A stretch of DNA of 64,000 nt, from positions 1 through 64,000 of the forward strand of contig JAJFHX010000046.1 of NCBI GenBank assembly GCA_021775425.1, read 5' to 3'. Below the pieces are notes generated by a model, which worked only from the letters and a program-made list of their open reading frames with translations, was not told the DNA's origin and did not search any database. The stretch's first letter is position 1, and every line of letters starts with the position of its first letter. The position numbers and the translations under genes were made by a program. Source of the stretch: Hyphomicrobiales bacterium (GTDB taxonomy: Bacteria > Pseudomonadota > Alphaproteobacteria > Rhizobiales > HXMU1428-3). Positions 25,623 to 35,073 of this stretch are shown in pieces.

Positions 25623-25646
25623 AAATGTAGACTAAAAGTGAAAAAT

Positions 25647-26015
25647 TCACAAAAACAAGCTCATCAATGGATATATGAAAAAGACGGCTACGAAGACATA
25701 CCAAAACGGATCTTTTATAACATCGGTTAAAATCTCTTGCCTATATCTAGTCTCATGTTGGATTAATTCATAAGCCTCATCTCGGCTCATTTCATCAGGT
25801 AAGTGCACGGGTTTCGTAAGAAGTCTCAACATGAAAAAAACCACACCTAAACCCAAAAAATGAAATTGTAACTCTTCAAGAAGTATGGGGTTTGTAAAAA
25901 GAAAATATAACCAACAAGCCACAATAAAAACGAGCCCGATGTTACAAGCCCAAAAAACATAAAGGGAAATGCTAGGGTTTTTCTTCCGGGTTATATTTCT
26001 TTCTTCAGGGGGCAT
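25647..26015 (-). CDS. Small membrane protein at the end of the hsd operon
   Basis: The 122-residue product has three hydrophobic segments (SLYVFWACNIGLVFIVACW, FHFLGLGVVFFMLRLL, FWYVFVAVFFIYPLMS), so it is an inner-membrane protein. It starts 20 bases after the HsdR stop and ends just before the operon terminator, so it is part of the restriction operon. I do not recognise a family. It might modulate restriction or be an unrelated passenger. Confidence 0.7.
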   Translation of the reverse strand: MPPEERNITRKKNPSISLYVFWACNIGLVFIVACWLYFLFTNPILLEELQFHFLGLGVVFFMLRLLTKPVHLPDEMSRDEAYELIQHETRYRQEILTDVIKDPFWYVFVAVFFIYPLMSLFL

Positions 26016-26035
26016 ATAGATATCATTCCCAGGAT

Positions 26036-29000
26036 CTATCGTTTATTGATATCGTGAGTATAACCAGCATTCCTATTAACAGCCCGAATTAGCTCGATCA
26101 CTAATTGGCCCTCATCATCTCCAAAAACACCAGTAATACCTAGATCATGAATATGGGTGAACGGTGTATCAAACATCACCTTGGGCTCCATCATTCCATT
26201 CTGCACTAGATAATCAACAATCTGATCAAGAAAATTGATCTGATCCGGGTGAAGGGGGGATTTAGAGAGAAATTCACCCAGCGCTTCTTTAGCTGCTATA
26301 CGGCTTAATCCAACAGTGGAACGCACAAGAATACCAAGAGGCTGTCCTCCATATATTTCTTCATATACATCCCGGCTGATCGGCCCACCTTCAGAAAATA
26401 GAATATCCTCTAAAGCTGAAATATCCTGTTCCGAGATCGGTTGATTATTTCTTATGCGCTGTACCGATCCATGATGGATATTTCGCTCAATAAAACGTTT
26501 CACGCGTTTTCGGTATTCAGCCAAGTTTACATCCCCCTGAACTATTGGAGGCAATTCAATACCCTTTCCCAGCTCATCTTCAAAATTGGTGAAGACGTCT
26601 GTATAGCCTTCCTCCTTATCTATGAACTGGATCAGGTCTCTCAATTTGATGCGAACCTCTTCCAGCATCGGAAGAGTTACATCCTGCCACCATTCATCCG
26701 TTTGAAGCTCATAGATGAGCTCCAGACGCCTCTGAACAGTCGGTATGTTGGACTTATCTTCCAGCCCCTCAGCAAGCTTCTTGACCTTGTTGCTATAGCT
26801 TTCCTGAGACCTGTTATTCTGAAGGATTGCCAATTGCAAGTTCAACACCAGCAGATCAAACCGGCGGGCATGTTCATCATCCTCATCAGGAGACGGCAAT
26901 CCACTGATCTTCTTCTCAATTAAAGTGACATCAGTTTCTTTCAGAGTCTCCCAGTTTTCACGTTTCTGAAACGTCTCGACAGCCTGCAATTCCCGGCGAA
27001 CAATGAAGTTCTCAACATTCATAGAACTGACGACTGAATGCATCTGATCCTTAAGCGCGCCGCTAAGTTCAGCCCCCTGATCTTTTTCATCCAGTGTGAG
27101 TGCCAGCTCCAGCCTTCTTTTGAAGATCTTCTGCTTTACAGACTCTTGCAGCCTGGCTTCATACCCCTCAGGGTTTGCATTGAAGAACTCAAAATTCTCA
27201 CAATAATCAAAAACGAGAAATTCCTTCTTATCCTCACCAGGAAAGAAGAGGTCTTCACAAAGCCGCGTGCCACGACCAATCATTTGCCAAAACTTTGTTT
27301 TTGATCTAACAGCTTTAAAAAACACAAGATTGAGCACCTCAGGCACATCAATGCCCGTATCAAGCATATCCACAGAGACAGCTATATGCGGAGCCTCCTC
27401 CTTAATACTGAAATCATCAATTAGGCTCTGAGCATAATTGATAGAATAGTCAATCTTCCGACAAAATTTACCTGCCAAGTGAGGATAGTTCTTATCGAAT
27501 TGCTCAACAATAAATTGCGCATGTTGCCTATTCTTTGCAAAAATGATTGTTTTCCCAAGCCGGTCGCCACCCTCAACCTTCAGCCCATTTTCCATAAGAT
27601 AGGAAAGAACCATCTCAACAGTGGGTTCATTAAACAGCCAACTGTTAAGCGCAGCTGAACCAATCTCCTCAACAAGATCTCCCGTCTCAGCATCATAGAA
27701 CTGCTCCTGCAGCTCATACTCTTCCTGTTCCTCCGGCGAGAGCTCGTTATACTTGATCCCTTCTCGCTGAAATTTGAGCGGCACAGAAATCGCCCGCGGC
27801 GGCACCAGATACCCATCCTTCACCGCCTGATCAAGCTCATAGAAAAATGTCGGCTGATGATCGTCTAGATCAAAGAGCTTATAGGTATTCCGGTCCACCT
27901 CACCACGCGGTGTCGCTGTGAGTCCTAACAATAAACTGTCAAAGTAATCAAAAATCGCGCCATATTTCTGATAGACGGACCGATGCGCCTCATCAATGAT
28001 AATAAGATCAAAATGCCCGGCACTATAAATACCTTTCATTTCCTGACGAGTACCGTCAATGCAATTGAGCATAGTTGGATAGGTCGAGAACACCACTCGT
28101 GCGTCTTCAGAATCTTTATCAAGCAAACTTGAGACGGAAACATGCGGCAGTTCTTTATTAAAAGCCCGTTTCGCCTGATTAACGAGCGACACCCGATCCG
28201 CCAGAAACAACACCCGCCGCACCCATCCGGCCTTCAGAAGCATTTCCACCACACCAATAGAGAGCCTCGTCTTGCCTGTGCCCGTCGCCATCACAATCAA
28301 AGCCTTGCGCCTGCGCTCAGCCTGGAAACGCTGCATAACCCGCGCCGCTGCCTCTATCTGATAAGGTCGCCCTGCAACGGCAGGATTAATCTGAATTTTC
28401 GTAAGATCTTTACGAGACTCCCGTTGATTGATCTTCCATTGCAGTTCATCACGTGTTGAGAACCCCTGCACCTGCCGCTCAGGATAAAACGTGTCATCCC
28501 ACATCCAGGTTTTATAACCGTTCGAATAGTATATGATTGGCCGTTGCCCAAATTTAGCCGCCAGACAATCAGCATATAGCTCCGCCTGCCTTTGCCCTTG
28601 TTTTGGATCTACACGTGTTCGCTTCGCCTCAACAAGCCCCACTGGCTTGCCATCATCGCCCCAAAGCACATAATCAACATAGCCAGTTCCAGTTCTCTCC
28701 CCGCTGGCAGCCGGCATACCAGTGACTTCATATTCTTCCACATTTAACCCCTTGGGGTCCCAACCGGCCTCACGTAGCATCACATCAATCATCAACTCGC
28801 GCGTTTCTGATTCAGTATATTCCTGGCTTCCTATGGTTGGTTGTTTGGCTAATTTCACGGCCTGCAAAACAGCAAGCTCCGCCTTCAAGGCTTCAATCTC
28901 TTCTTGTGATTGTGTGAGTTTCGTTTCGGCCTGCACGGCCGCTTCATCGCGCTTTTCCAGCTCCAAGAGCAAAGCCCGTACTTGCCCAGAACTAAGCTTA

Positions 29001-29440
29001 CTTTCCGTCCCTTCATCATCGGGAATGAACGCAGTGTCAAACGCCGGTGGCCTCTGGCCGTCCAGCGAATAAAGCCGCACCATCCACCCCAGAAAATGAT
29101 GCAGCGCCATCACTGCTTTCACCCCTTCTGTGGGCGAGATTACCTGATCACCATGCGCCGCTACATTGCCAAGCCGCTGAATGAATTTGAGATCAAAAAA
29201 AAGCCCGCGGGGAAGCGAGCTTGAAAAACTCCGCTCATGGATCATGGCGGCGAGGCTCTGTTTGTAAGGCGGCTTTAAACTGTTGTCATTTTCATAGAGC
29301 CACTTGAGCGAGAGCTCTAATGTCCGCCGCGCATAAACCGCTGCCGCCCGCGGATCAGTCCGCCCATATCGCTCGGCGGATTGCGCGTCAGTGAAGAGAA
29401 AGTCCCAGGTATCTGTGAGAAAAGTGAAGTTGCTACTCAT
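26036..29440 (-). CDS. hsdR: Type I restriction enzyme, endonuclease/translocase subunit HsdR
   Basis: A 1134-residue protein. The N terminus (about 1-125) resembles the DUF4145 domain. A nuclease domain follows with GYVDYVLWGDDG and GLVEAKRT, the PD-(D/E)xK site. Then come superfamily 2 helicase motifs: MATGTGKTRLS (Walker A), DEAHRS (Walker B), GLTATP, and DTGIDVPEV with QMIGRGTRL. The rest is the EcoEI-type C-terminal region. It translocates DNA and cuts unmethylated DNA with HsdM and HsdS. Its start overlaps hsdS by four bases. All motifs are intact, so the enzyme is probably active. Confidence 0.96.
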   Translation of the reverse strand: MSSNFTFLTDTWDFLFTDAQSAERYGRTDPRAAAVYARRTLELSLKWLYENDNSLKPPYKQSLAAMIHERSFSSSLPRGLFFDLKFIQRLGNVAAHGDQVISPTEGVKAVMALHHFLGWMVRLYSLDGQRPPAFDTAFIPDDEGTESKLSSGQVRALLLELEKRDEAAVQAETKLTQSQEEIEALKAELAVLQAVKLAKQPTIGSQEYTESETRELMIDVMLREAGWDPKGLNVEEYEVTGMPAASGERTGTGYVDYVLWGDDGKPVGLVEAKRTRVDPKQGQRQAELYADCLAAKFGQRPIIYYSNGYKTWMWDDTFYPERQVQGFSTRDELQWKINQRESRKDLTKIQINPAVAGRPYQIEAAARVMQRFQAERRRKALIVMATGTGKTRLSIGVVEMLLKAGWVRRVLFLADRVSLVNQAKRAFNKELPHVSVSSLLDKDSEDARVVFSTYPTMLNCIDGTRQEMKGIYSAGHFDLIIIDEAHRSVYQKYGAIFDYFDSLLLGLTATPRGEVDRNTYKLFDLDDHQPTFFYELDQAVKDGYLVPPRAISVPLKFQREGIKYNELSPEEQEEYELQEQFYDAETGDLVEEIGSAALNSWLFNEPTVEMVLSYLMENGLKVEGGDRLGKTIIFAKNRQHAQFIVEQFDKNYPHLAGKFCRKIDYSINYAQSLIDDFSIKEEAPHIAVSVDMLDTGIDVPEVLNLVFFKAVRSKTKFWQMIGRGTRLCEDLFFPGEDKKEFLVFDYCENFEFFNANPEGYEARLQESVKQKIFKRRLELALTLDEKDQGAELSGALKDQMHSVVSSMNVENFIVRRELQAVETFQKRENWETLKETDVTLIEKKISGLPSPDEDDEHARRFDLLVLNLQLAILQNNRSQESYSNKVKKLAEGLEDKSNIPTVQRRLELIYELQTDEWWQDVTLPMLEEVRIKLRDLIQFIDKEEGYTDVFTNFEDELGKGIELPPIVQGDVNLAEYRKRVKRFIERNIHHGSVQRIRNNQPISEQDISALEDILFSEGGPISRDVYEEIYGGQPLGILVRSTVGLSRIAAKEALGEFLSKSPLHPDQINFLDQIVDYLVQNGMMEPKVMFDTPFTHIHDLGITGVFGDDEGQLVIELIRAVNRNAGYTHDINKR

Positions 29441-30621
29441 CCAACCTCCTGAGCAATCCGGTCATAGCGAGTTAATTCTCCACTAAATACGGATTGTGAA
29501 AGACTGGAAAAAAAATAATGGAAATTTTGACGTTTTATATTATCGATTAAATCAAACATTTTGTCAGATATTAGTACATAATCACTCAAAACTCTTGGAT
29601 CTGGTACTGGTATTTTAATACTGCCAACTATTGATTTATTTAGATTAGGCATAATTGCCCCTAAACAAGCATTTTCTAGTTGAGATTTAATAGAGTGACT
29701 AGAAATTAATTTATTTAGATATAGCGAAATATTTCCGCTTTCATACGGACGTATAATTAAAGACCCTGTACCACAAAACCAACCAGACTCATTTTCAGTT
29801 ATTACTGAACATCTTCCCATCTCTCCCCTTCTAGCAAGAATAATATCACCTAATTTTAGGTGATATTCAGATAGTGTCATATATTTATCTCTTGAGATTG
29901 AAATTTTATAATTAGGATGAATTCGACCATTGATTATATTCTTGGGGTTAATCAAGGGTATACCTCCGGTAATATAATCCTCTTTGTGTAATTGTGTCCC
30001 GAACGGTCCAATTTGAATATGTGCAATTTCTCTTAACTCTTTAATCTCCCACCCCTTCGGGTTCGTAACCGGATCCCCAAACATATCGAGAAACACCGAG
30101 CGCAGCAGATCATCCGTGAGGGCAATGGCCTTTTCCCGCTTCCGCCGGATCGCATCCGCCTTATCCAATATCGCCGCAATACGCTTCTGCTCAGCTAAGG
30201 GAGGGAGGGAAATCAATATACTCTGTGCAGCTGTTTTGTTTAACTTAGCTCTGGTTGCGCCATTAACAGAAGAAACTACATCGTATTTTTCCAAATGCCT
30301 ACAGAGATATCTTATATCAATGCGTTTTGACGGCCTAAGCACATGCGCATGATTATTTACCCAGCATTTTCCTTCAACCTGATAAGCAATTGTCCTACTC
30401 GGGTCTCCAAAATACCCTCCATCTTCAGCAAGTAATACTAGTGGTTCGTCAAAAATATATCCATTTACTGAGTCTTGCTGTCCATTTGCCCCGTAATATG
30501 GATAGGGACCAAAAACACGATCCTTCTTGGTAACAGGCTTTCGCAAATGATCTAAAAATTCAACGACTTCACCAAGTTCTACTTTTGGAAACAGGTTAGT
30601 TAATTGAGACTGCCTTATCAC
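29437..30621 (-). CDS. hsdS: Type I restriction enzyme, specificity subunit HsdS
   Basis: A 394-residue protein with two target-recognition domains. The first (about 10-140) begins VELGEVVEFLD and the second (about 195-330) begins WEIKELREIAHIQIGPFGTQ. They are joined by the conserved helical spacer (LAEQKRIAAILDKADAIRRKRE), and a shorter second helix ends the protein. The two domains decide the two halves of the recognised DNA sequence. It overlaps both neighbours by four bases (ATGA), so hsdM, hsdS and hsdR are translated together. The region for the second target domain is A+T-rich compared with the spacer, as expected for exchanged target domains. Confidence 0.95.
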   Translation of the reverse strand: MIRQSQLTNLFPKVELGEVVEFLDHLRKPVTKKDRVFGPYPYYGANGQQDSVNGYIFDEPLVLLAEDGGYFGDPSRTIAYQVEGKCWVNNHAHVLRPSKRIDIRYLCRHLEKYDVVSSVNGATRAKLNKTAAQSILISLPPLAEQKRIAAILDKADAIRRKREKAIALTDDLLRSVFLDMFGDPVTNPKGWEIKELREIAHIQIGPFGTQLHKEDYITGGIPLINPKNIINGRIHPNYKISISRDKYMTLSEYHLKLGDIILARRGEMGRCSVITENESGWFCGTGSLIIRPYESGNISLYLNKLISSHSIKSQLENACLGAIMPNLNKSIVGSIKIPVPDPRVLSDYVLISDKMFDLIDNIKRQNFHYFFSSLSQSVFSGELTRYDRIAQEVG

Positions 30622-32081
30622 AGCATCCCCCGCAATTCCTTCAGGTCAGCCTGAATCTCAATCTCCAGCGCCTCCAACTGATCCAAAATCACCAACGGCG
30701 GGTCATACTCCACCTCCTCATAAACCACCTCCTTATAACGGTTGATCGAAAGATCATATTTATTCGCCTCAATCTCTTCTTTGCTCACCAAAAAAGCTTT
30801 CGCCGTTTTGTTGCTAAAGTCTCCCCCACCCGTTTGATAGGTTTTGTATTTCTCTAAAATATCCGGAATGTCATCTTGCTCTATCCGGTCCCGCTTATCA
30901 TCAAGGCTATAACCATCAGCCGTCATGTCATAGAAAAAAACCTGATCCGTTCCTCCACTGTCTGTGCGGGTAAACATCAAAATCGCAGTCGATACCCCGG
31001 CATAAGGTTTGAACACACCAGACGGCATCGAGATCACCGCATCAAGCTTATGCCCATCGACTATCGTCTCACGGATTTGCTGATGGGCTTTGGAAGAGCC
31101 AAACAAAACCCCATCCGGCACAATCACCGCACACCGTCCGCCCGGCTTTAACTGCTTTAAAAACAGAGAGAGAAACAGCAATTCAGTCTTTTTGGTTTTG
31201 CTCACCTGCAACAGGTCTTTTGCCGTGCCGTCATAATCAAGCGAGCCCTTAAACGGCGGATTGGCAAGAATGAGCGTATAGGCATCACGTTCGGCCGCAT
31301 GCGCTTCACTCAATGAGTCCCGATCAACAATCTGCGGGCTTTCCACCCCGTGCAATGTCATGTTCATTGCGCCAATGCGTAGCATTGAGCTATCAAAATC
31401 CGCACCATGAAACATCTCCTCATGGAAATGCTTTTTCAAGGCTTCATCCATCAGCATGTCTTTATGATGCGTCTCCAGATACTCCGCTGTGGCAACCAGA
31501 AAGCCGCACGTGCCACACGCCGGATCCGCAATGACATCTTTGGGTGTCGGTGCCGTGAGCTCAACCATCATTTTAATGATATGTCGGGGTGTCCTGAACT
31601 GCCCGTTCTGACCAGAAGATGAAAGCTTCGAGAGCATGTATTCATAAAGATCGCCCTTTGTGTCTCGATCTTTCATCTCAATCGCATCAAGCATGTTGAT
31701 CACACTATCAAGCAGAGCGGGAGATGGGATGATAAAGACAGCATCCTTCATAAATTTGGTGTAAGAACTCCCGGCCCGGCCATTAAGCGACTTGATAAAG
31801 GGAAACACATCATCCCGAAAAACAGCAAACTTCTCCTCCGGGTCAAAATCTTTAAATCGTGACCAGCGCAGTTGCTCCTGCCCCTTGTCGAATATAGGAT
31901 TCTCAATCTCAGTGCCCAATAGGTTCGCCTGAGCTTCTCTTGCGGTGTGTAGCTCATCAAGTCGCTTCGCAAAAAGAAGATAAGTAAGTTGCTCAATCAC
32001 TGACAAAGGATTTGCAATCCCGTTAGCATAGATTTTCAGCCAGATCTGATCAACCTGATTGCGTAGCTGACCATTCAGCAT
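30618..32081 (-). CDS. hsdM: Type I restriction-modification, methyltransferase subunit HsdM
   Basis: A 487-residue N6-adenine methyltransferase. It has the N-terminal helical HsdM domain, the SAM-binding motif ADPACGTCGFLVA and the catalytic NPPF in LANPPFKGSLDY. With HsdS it methylates host sites and protects them. First gene of the operon hsdM-hsdS-hsdR-membrane protein; its promoter must lie in 32082-32382. All key motifs are present. Confidence 0.96.
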   Translation of the reverse strand: MLNGQLRNQVDQIWLKIYANGIANPLSVIEQLTYLLFAKRLDELHTAREAQANLLGTEIENPIFDKGQEQLRWSRFKDFDPEEKFAVFRDDVFPFIKSLNGRAGSSYTKFMKDAVFIIPSPALLDSVINMLDAIEMKDRDTKGDLYEYMLSKLSSSGQNGQFRTPRHIIKMMVELTAPTPKDVIADPACGTCGFLVATAEYLETHHKDMLMDEALKKHFHEEMFHGADFDSSMLRIGAMNMTLHGVESPQIVDRDSLSEAHAAERDAYTLILANPPFKGSLDYDGTAKDLLQVSKTKKTELLFLSLFLKQLKPGGRCAVIVPDGVLFGSSKAHQQIRETIVDGHKLDAVISMPSGVFKPYAGVSTAILMFTRTDSGGTDQVFFYDMTADGYSLDDKRDRIEQDDIPDILEKYKTYQTGGGDFSNKTAKAFLVSKEEIEANKYDLSINRYKEVVYEEVEYDPPLVILDQLEALEIEIQADLKELRGML

Positions 32082-32382
32082 ATCTCACCCCCCCCAATAC
32101 ATATTAATTAGATAAGTTATATTGATGAAAAAAGATTAAGACAAGTTTGTCGTAAAACCAGAAAAAGCGCTCCCTTAACCTGATAAAAACAACTTACATG
32201 AAATAGATGTGGATAACTGTGAAACAGCTTAAAATAGATTCAATAAACAAAAACGAATACTAAATAGCTGCTATATTTAGCGAATCATACCTATACATCA
32301 AGATATAGGTCAAAAAATATATTTCTGATTAACAGTAATTGAGATGTGGCAAATCAATGGCAATCAAGTAGAGGTGAATAAA
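32082..32382. other. Divergent promoter region between hsdM and the AlpA-like gene
   Basis: About 300 A+T-rich bases holding the promoters of the restriction operon and the regulator. It contains one TGTGGATAA (32208-32216), complementary to a DnaA box, and no gene. Confidence 0.4.
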
Positions 32383-32589
32383 ATGGAAAATGTAGTAGAA
32401 AGCAATATCATCTATCTTACAATAGAAGAGCTTAAAGCCAGATACAGGTTAAGTAACGGGGCTACAATCTATAAATGGATAAGGGAAAGAGGATTCCCTA
32501 AACAAATGAAAATGGGCGGCAAAGCGCTATGGAGCAAAGAAGAAATTGAAGCCTATGATAAGCTTCAGTTAGCTAAGCGCTATGACTAA
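32383..32589 (+). CDS. AlpA-like helix-turn-helix regulator / excisionase
   Basis: I choose ATG 32383 because GAGGTG lies upstream at the right distance; the frame opens at 32344. The 68-residue product carries YLTIEELKARYRLSNGATIYKWIRERGFPKQ, quoted here in parts as YLTIEELKARY and IYKWIRERGFPKQ, then GGKALWSKEEIEAY. This is the winged/HTH pattern of AlpA and MerR-like excisionases encoded by CP4-type islands. In that family it activates the integrase or helps excision. It lies next to the right end of the island, on the opposite side from the integrase. Confidence 0.85.
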   Translation: MENVVESNIIYLTIEELKARYRLSNGATIYKWIRERGFPKQMKMGGKALWSKEEIEAYDKLQLAKRYD

Positions 32590-32613
32590 ATTTAGAAGAC
32601 CAAATAATAATGG

Positions 32614-32638
32614 AAAAACGGTGTAACTCACCGTTTTT
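32614..32638. terminator. Terminator after the AlpA-like gene
   Basis: AAAAACGGTG pairs perfectly with CACCGTTTTT around a five-base loop, with A and T runs on both sides, so it can work in both directions. Confidence 0.8.
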
Positions 32639-32649
32639 CTGCGCCAACT

Positions 32650-32669
32650 GAACCGGAGGTGAACCTCAA
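32650..32669 (+). repeat. Possible integrase arm site, right copy
   Basis: It matches 15176-15195 in 18 of 20 bases, same orientation, 11 bases outside the right 107-bp repeat on the island side. Confidence 0.45.
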
Positions 32670-32680
32670 ACAAATCTTTG

Positions 32681-32787
32681 CTGAAAACAAAAAAATCACC
32701 AGCCATAAGCTGATGATTTTTTTAAAGAAAATGGTGAGCCCTGAAGGATTCGAACCTTCGACCTACTGATTAAAAGTCAGTTGCTCT
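32681..32787. repeat. 107-bp direct repeat, right end of the tRNA-Lys island (att)
   Basis: Identical to 14947-15053. It runs from the tRNA terminator through the 3' 56 nucleotides of the tRNA, so the tRNA stays complete at this end. Confidence 0.95.
32684..32723 (-). terminator. Terminator of tRNA-Lys
   Basis: On the minus strand AAAAATCATCAGC and GCTGGTGATTTTT form a 13-bp stem (one G-U) around five bases, with T residues at the end. The same hairpin is repeated at 14950-14989. Confidence 0.8.
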
Positions 32788-32807
32788 ACCAACTGAGCTA
32801 AGGGCCC
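32732..32807 (-). tRNA. tRNA-Lys (anticodon UUU)
   Basis: 76 nucleotides fold as a standard cloverleaf. Acceptor GGGCCCU pairs with AGGGCUC (one G-U). The D arm has AGCUCAGUUGGUAGAGC. The anticodon stem ACUGA/UCAGU encloses CUUUUAA with anticodon UUU. The T arm has GGUUCGAAUCC, and ACCA is encoded at the 3' end. It is the attachment gene of the island. Confidence 0.97.
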
Positions 32808-33074
32808 CAAAAATAAGATCACCCAGACACCCCGCCTGAATGATCACAACACAATCCCGAAAGAAGCGCTGAAAATAGGCAAACAAATCCGCCCCGTCAA
32901 GAGCTGATTTGCTGACAAAGGGGGATAATGTCTATCATTATTCAAAAAGTCAATTTTCATTTGAATTTTCTTTGCTCATTTTCGTTGTTTTAACTGGCTT
33001 CAACACAAAAATAGCTATAACTATCCAATATCATTCATATATTTTGAGCCCGCCCAACATAAAGTGAAACGGAA

Positions 33075-33953
33075 ATGAACCATCATAAGGCCATACTCCT
33101 CATGTGCCTGGCTGTCATCTGCTTTTCAACCCTGGACAGTACTGCCAAATATCTCGGTGAATTTTCCGGCGTGAACGTTATGCAGGTGCTGTGGATGCGG
33201 TTTATCATCCACACTCTGGTACTTTTCGTGCTCTACAAACCGGTGCAATGTATAAACGCGCTCAAATCAAGCACACCAAAAGCACAAATCATCCGCACAC
33301 TCGCCATGATTGGGGCAACCGCTTTTAATTTCGTCGCTCTTAAATATCTGCAACTGGATCAGACCATCACCATATTCTTCCTCAGCCCCTTGCTGATCGC
33401 CGCTCTCTCTGGCCCGATATTAGGTGAATATCTGAAACCAAAACAACTCTATGCGGTGGTATTCGGCTTTATAGGCGTTTTAATTGTCATGCGCCCTGGC
33501 TTTGGCGGCATCCACTGGGCGGTTATATTGTCTCTGCTCGCAACCCTCTCACTGTCGATTTATAATGTTCTGACCAGATATACCGCCCATAAAGACAGTA
33601 ACACAACCAATCAGGTCTATGCACCAATTGGCGGCGCTCTCCTTCTCGCCCCCTTTGCCTTGCTCAACTGGCAAACACCTGACAACATCTTCACCTGGGT
33701 CTTGCTGTTATCACTTGGCGTATCTGGCGGTCTTGGCCACTGGTTGCTGATCACTGCGCATCGTTATGCCCCAGCACCATTACTCGCTCCATTTATATAT
33801 ATAGGCATCATCACCATGCCAGTGATCGGTTATTTTGTGTTTGATGATCAGATCACCATTTACACCTTATTCGGCGCCATTGTCGTCATCAGTTCAGGGC
33901 TCTATCTCTGGTATGATGAAATAAAACAGAAAAAATCTCAGCGCTCTGCCTGA
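33075..33953 (+). CDS. EamA/DMT-family permease
   Basis: A 292-residue membrane protein with about ten hydrophobic segments in two repeated halves (EamA units). It is typical of the drug/metabolite transporter superfamily, which exports or imports amino acids, sugars or other metabolites. Features include [14 protein letters not shown] in helix 1 and a conserved [12 protein letters not shown] before the midpoint. Substrate unknown. Its last 16 bases overlap the end of the convergent tgt gene. Confidence 0.88.
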   Translation: MNHHKAILLMCLAVICFSTLDSTAKYLGEFSGVNVMQVLWMRFIIHTLVLFVLYKPVQCINALKSSTPKAQIIRTLAMIGATAFNFVALKYLQLDQTITIFFLSPLLIAALSGPILGEYLKPKQLYAVVFGFIGVLIVMRPGFGGIHWAVILSLLATLSLSIYNVLTRYTAHKDSNTTNQVYAPIGGALLLAPFALLNWQTPDNIFTWVLLLSLGVSGGLGHWLLITAHRYAPAPLLAPFIYIGIITMPVIGYFVFDDQITIYTLFGAIVVISSGLYLWYDEIKQKKSQRSA

Positions 33954-35068
33954 TACCGCGCACGGAAAGAGCAGGCATAAGCCTCAAACCGCTGCTCTTC
34001 AATGGCCTGCCGCATCTCGGCCATCAGTTGCTGATAGAAATGAATATTCGCCCATGAAACCAGCATCGAGGCAAGCAATTCACCAGAACGTACCAGATGA
34101 TGCAGATACGCCTTGCTATAGTCCCGCATAGCCGGGCAATCACTTGATTCATCAAGCGGCGTGGGGTCATCTTTGAATCGGGCATTTTTCAGGTTTAATT
34201 TTCCATCAAACGTAAACGCCTGACCGTGCCGACCAGAGCGCGTTGGCATCACACAGTCAAACATATCCACCCCCCGCTCAACTGCGCCAAGAAGATCAAG
34301 CGGCGTGCCAACCCCCATCAGATAGCGGGGTTTATTTTTCGGTAAATGCGGTACGGTAAAATCGAGCACATCAAACATCATTTGCTGGCCTTCGCCAACC
34401 GCAAGCCCGCCAACTGCATAACCCGGCAAATCAAGCTCAACCAGCGTTTCAGCCGAACGCTTGCGTAAATTCTCGTAAACACCACCCTGAACGATACCAA
34501 ACAGCGCATGCCCCTTAGCTCTTTCAGATCCGGCACTATATTTCTCAAACGCCGCCTTGGATCGCACGGCCCAGCGCATAGAAAGCTCCATCGAGTTAAG
34601 AGCTTCCTGTTCCGTTGCCGGAAAGGGTGTGCATTCATCAAACGCCATCTGAATATCTGAGCCAAGCAAAGCCTGGATTTCCATCGACCGCTCAGGTGAT
34701 AGAGCATAAGAAGACCCGTCAATATGCGATTGAAACGTGACCCCATCCTCGGTGATTTTGCGCAATTTTGAAAGTGACATCACCTGAAACCCGCCAGAAT
34801 CTGTCAATATTGGCCGCTCCCAGTTCATGAATTTATGCAAGCCGCCAAGTTGAGCCACAAGCTCAGCCCCGGGCCGCAGCATCAGATGATAGGTATTACC
34901 AAGCACAATATCCGCACCTGTTCCCCGGACGGTCTCAGGCAACATGCCTTTCACAGTGGCCGCGGTTCCAACCGGCATAAATGCAGGCGTCTCAATGGTC
35001 CCGCGCGGTGTTGATATCTGCCCGCGCCGTGCAGAACCATCAGTTGCGGAAACCTTATAGCTAAACAT
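33938..35068 (-). CDS. tgt: tRNA-guanine transglycosylase (queuine tRNA-ribosyltransferase)
   Basis: A 376-residue enzyme that swaps guanine-34 for preQ1 in GUN-anticodon tRNAs. Motifs include [22 protein letters not shown] with the first catalytic Asp, [38 protein letters not shown] with the nucleophile Asp, and a region of normal zinc-binding position near the C terminus. ATG 35068, five bases after the queA stop, gives the usual length. A longer start at 35101 would overlap queA by 28 bases. Confidence 0.95.
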   Translation of the reverse strand: MFSYKVSATDGSARRGQISTPRGTIETPAFMPVGTAATVKGMLPETVRGTGADIVLGNTYHLMLRPGAELVAQLGGLHKFMNWERPILTDSGGFQVMSLSKLRKITEDGVTFQSHIDGSSYALSPERSMEIQALLGSDIQMAFDECTPFPATEQEALNSMELSMRWAVRSKAAFEKYSAGSERAKGHALFGIVQGGVYENLRKRSAETLVELDLPGYAVGGLAVGEGQQMMFDVLDFTVPHLPKNKPRYLMGVGTPLDLLGAVERGVDMFDCVMPTRSGRHGQAFTFDGKLNLKNARFKDDPTPLDESSDCPAMRDYSKAYLHHLVRSGELLASMLVSWANIHFYQQLMAEMRQAIEEQRFEAYACSFRARYQAER

Positions 35069-35073
35069 ATCAG

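Larger units (their letters stand above)
24738..25646. other. Long gene-free region of the island
   Basis: About 900 bases without a convincing gene, the largest such gap in the window. The right part holds the structured RNA candidate and an operon terminator. The left part holds the second 24-bp island repeat, several tatccat/tatccata repeats (25026-25050), and one perfect DnaA-box sequence TTATCCACA at 25073. Confidence 0.6.
14947..32787. mobile_element. Integrated genomic island in tRNA-Lys(UUU), about 17.7 kb
   Basis: The element is bounded by perfect 107-bp repeats. It contains a P4-type tyrosine integrase at the left, an AlpA-like regulator at the right, and mostly defence-like cargo: a STAND ATPase, a secreted caspase-FGE pair, a small HD hydrolase and hsdMSR. 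The 15-25 kb part is clearly more A+T-rich than the core on both sides. No phage structural or conjugation genes are present, so it is a mobilisable or satellite-like island. The intact tRNA is at the right end, the integrase at the far left. Confidence 0.9.

Noticed and set aside
24738-25646. A plasmid-type origin of replication
   Set aside because: Only single DnaA-box sequences and loosely repeated 7-8-base motifs are present, and there is no replication initiator gene.
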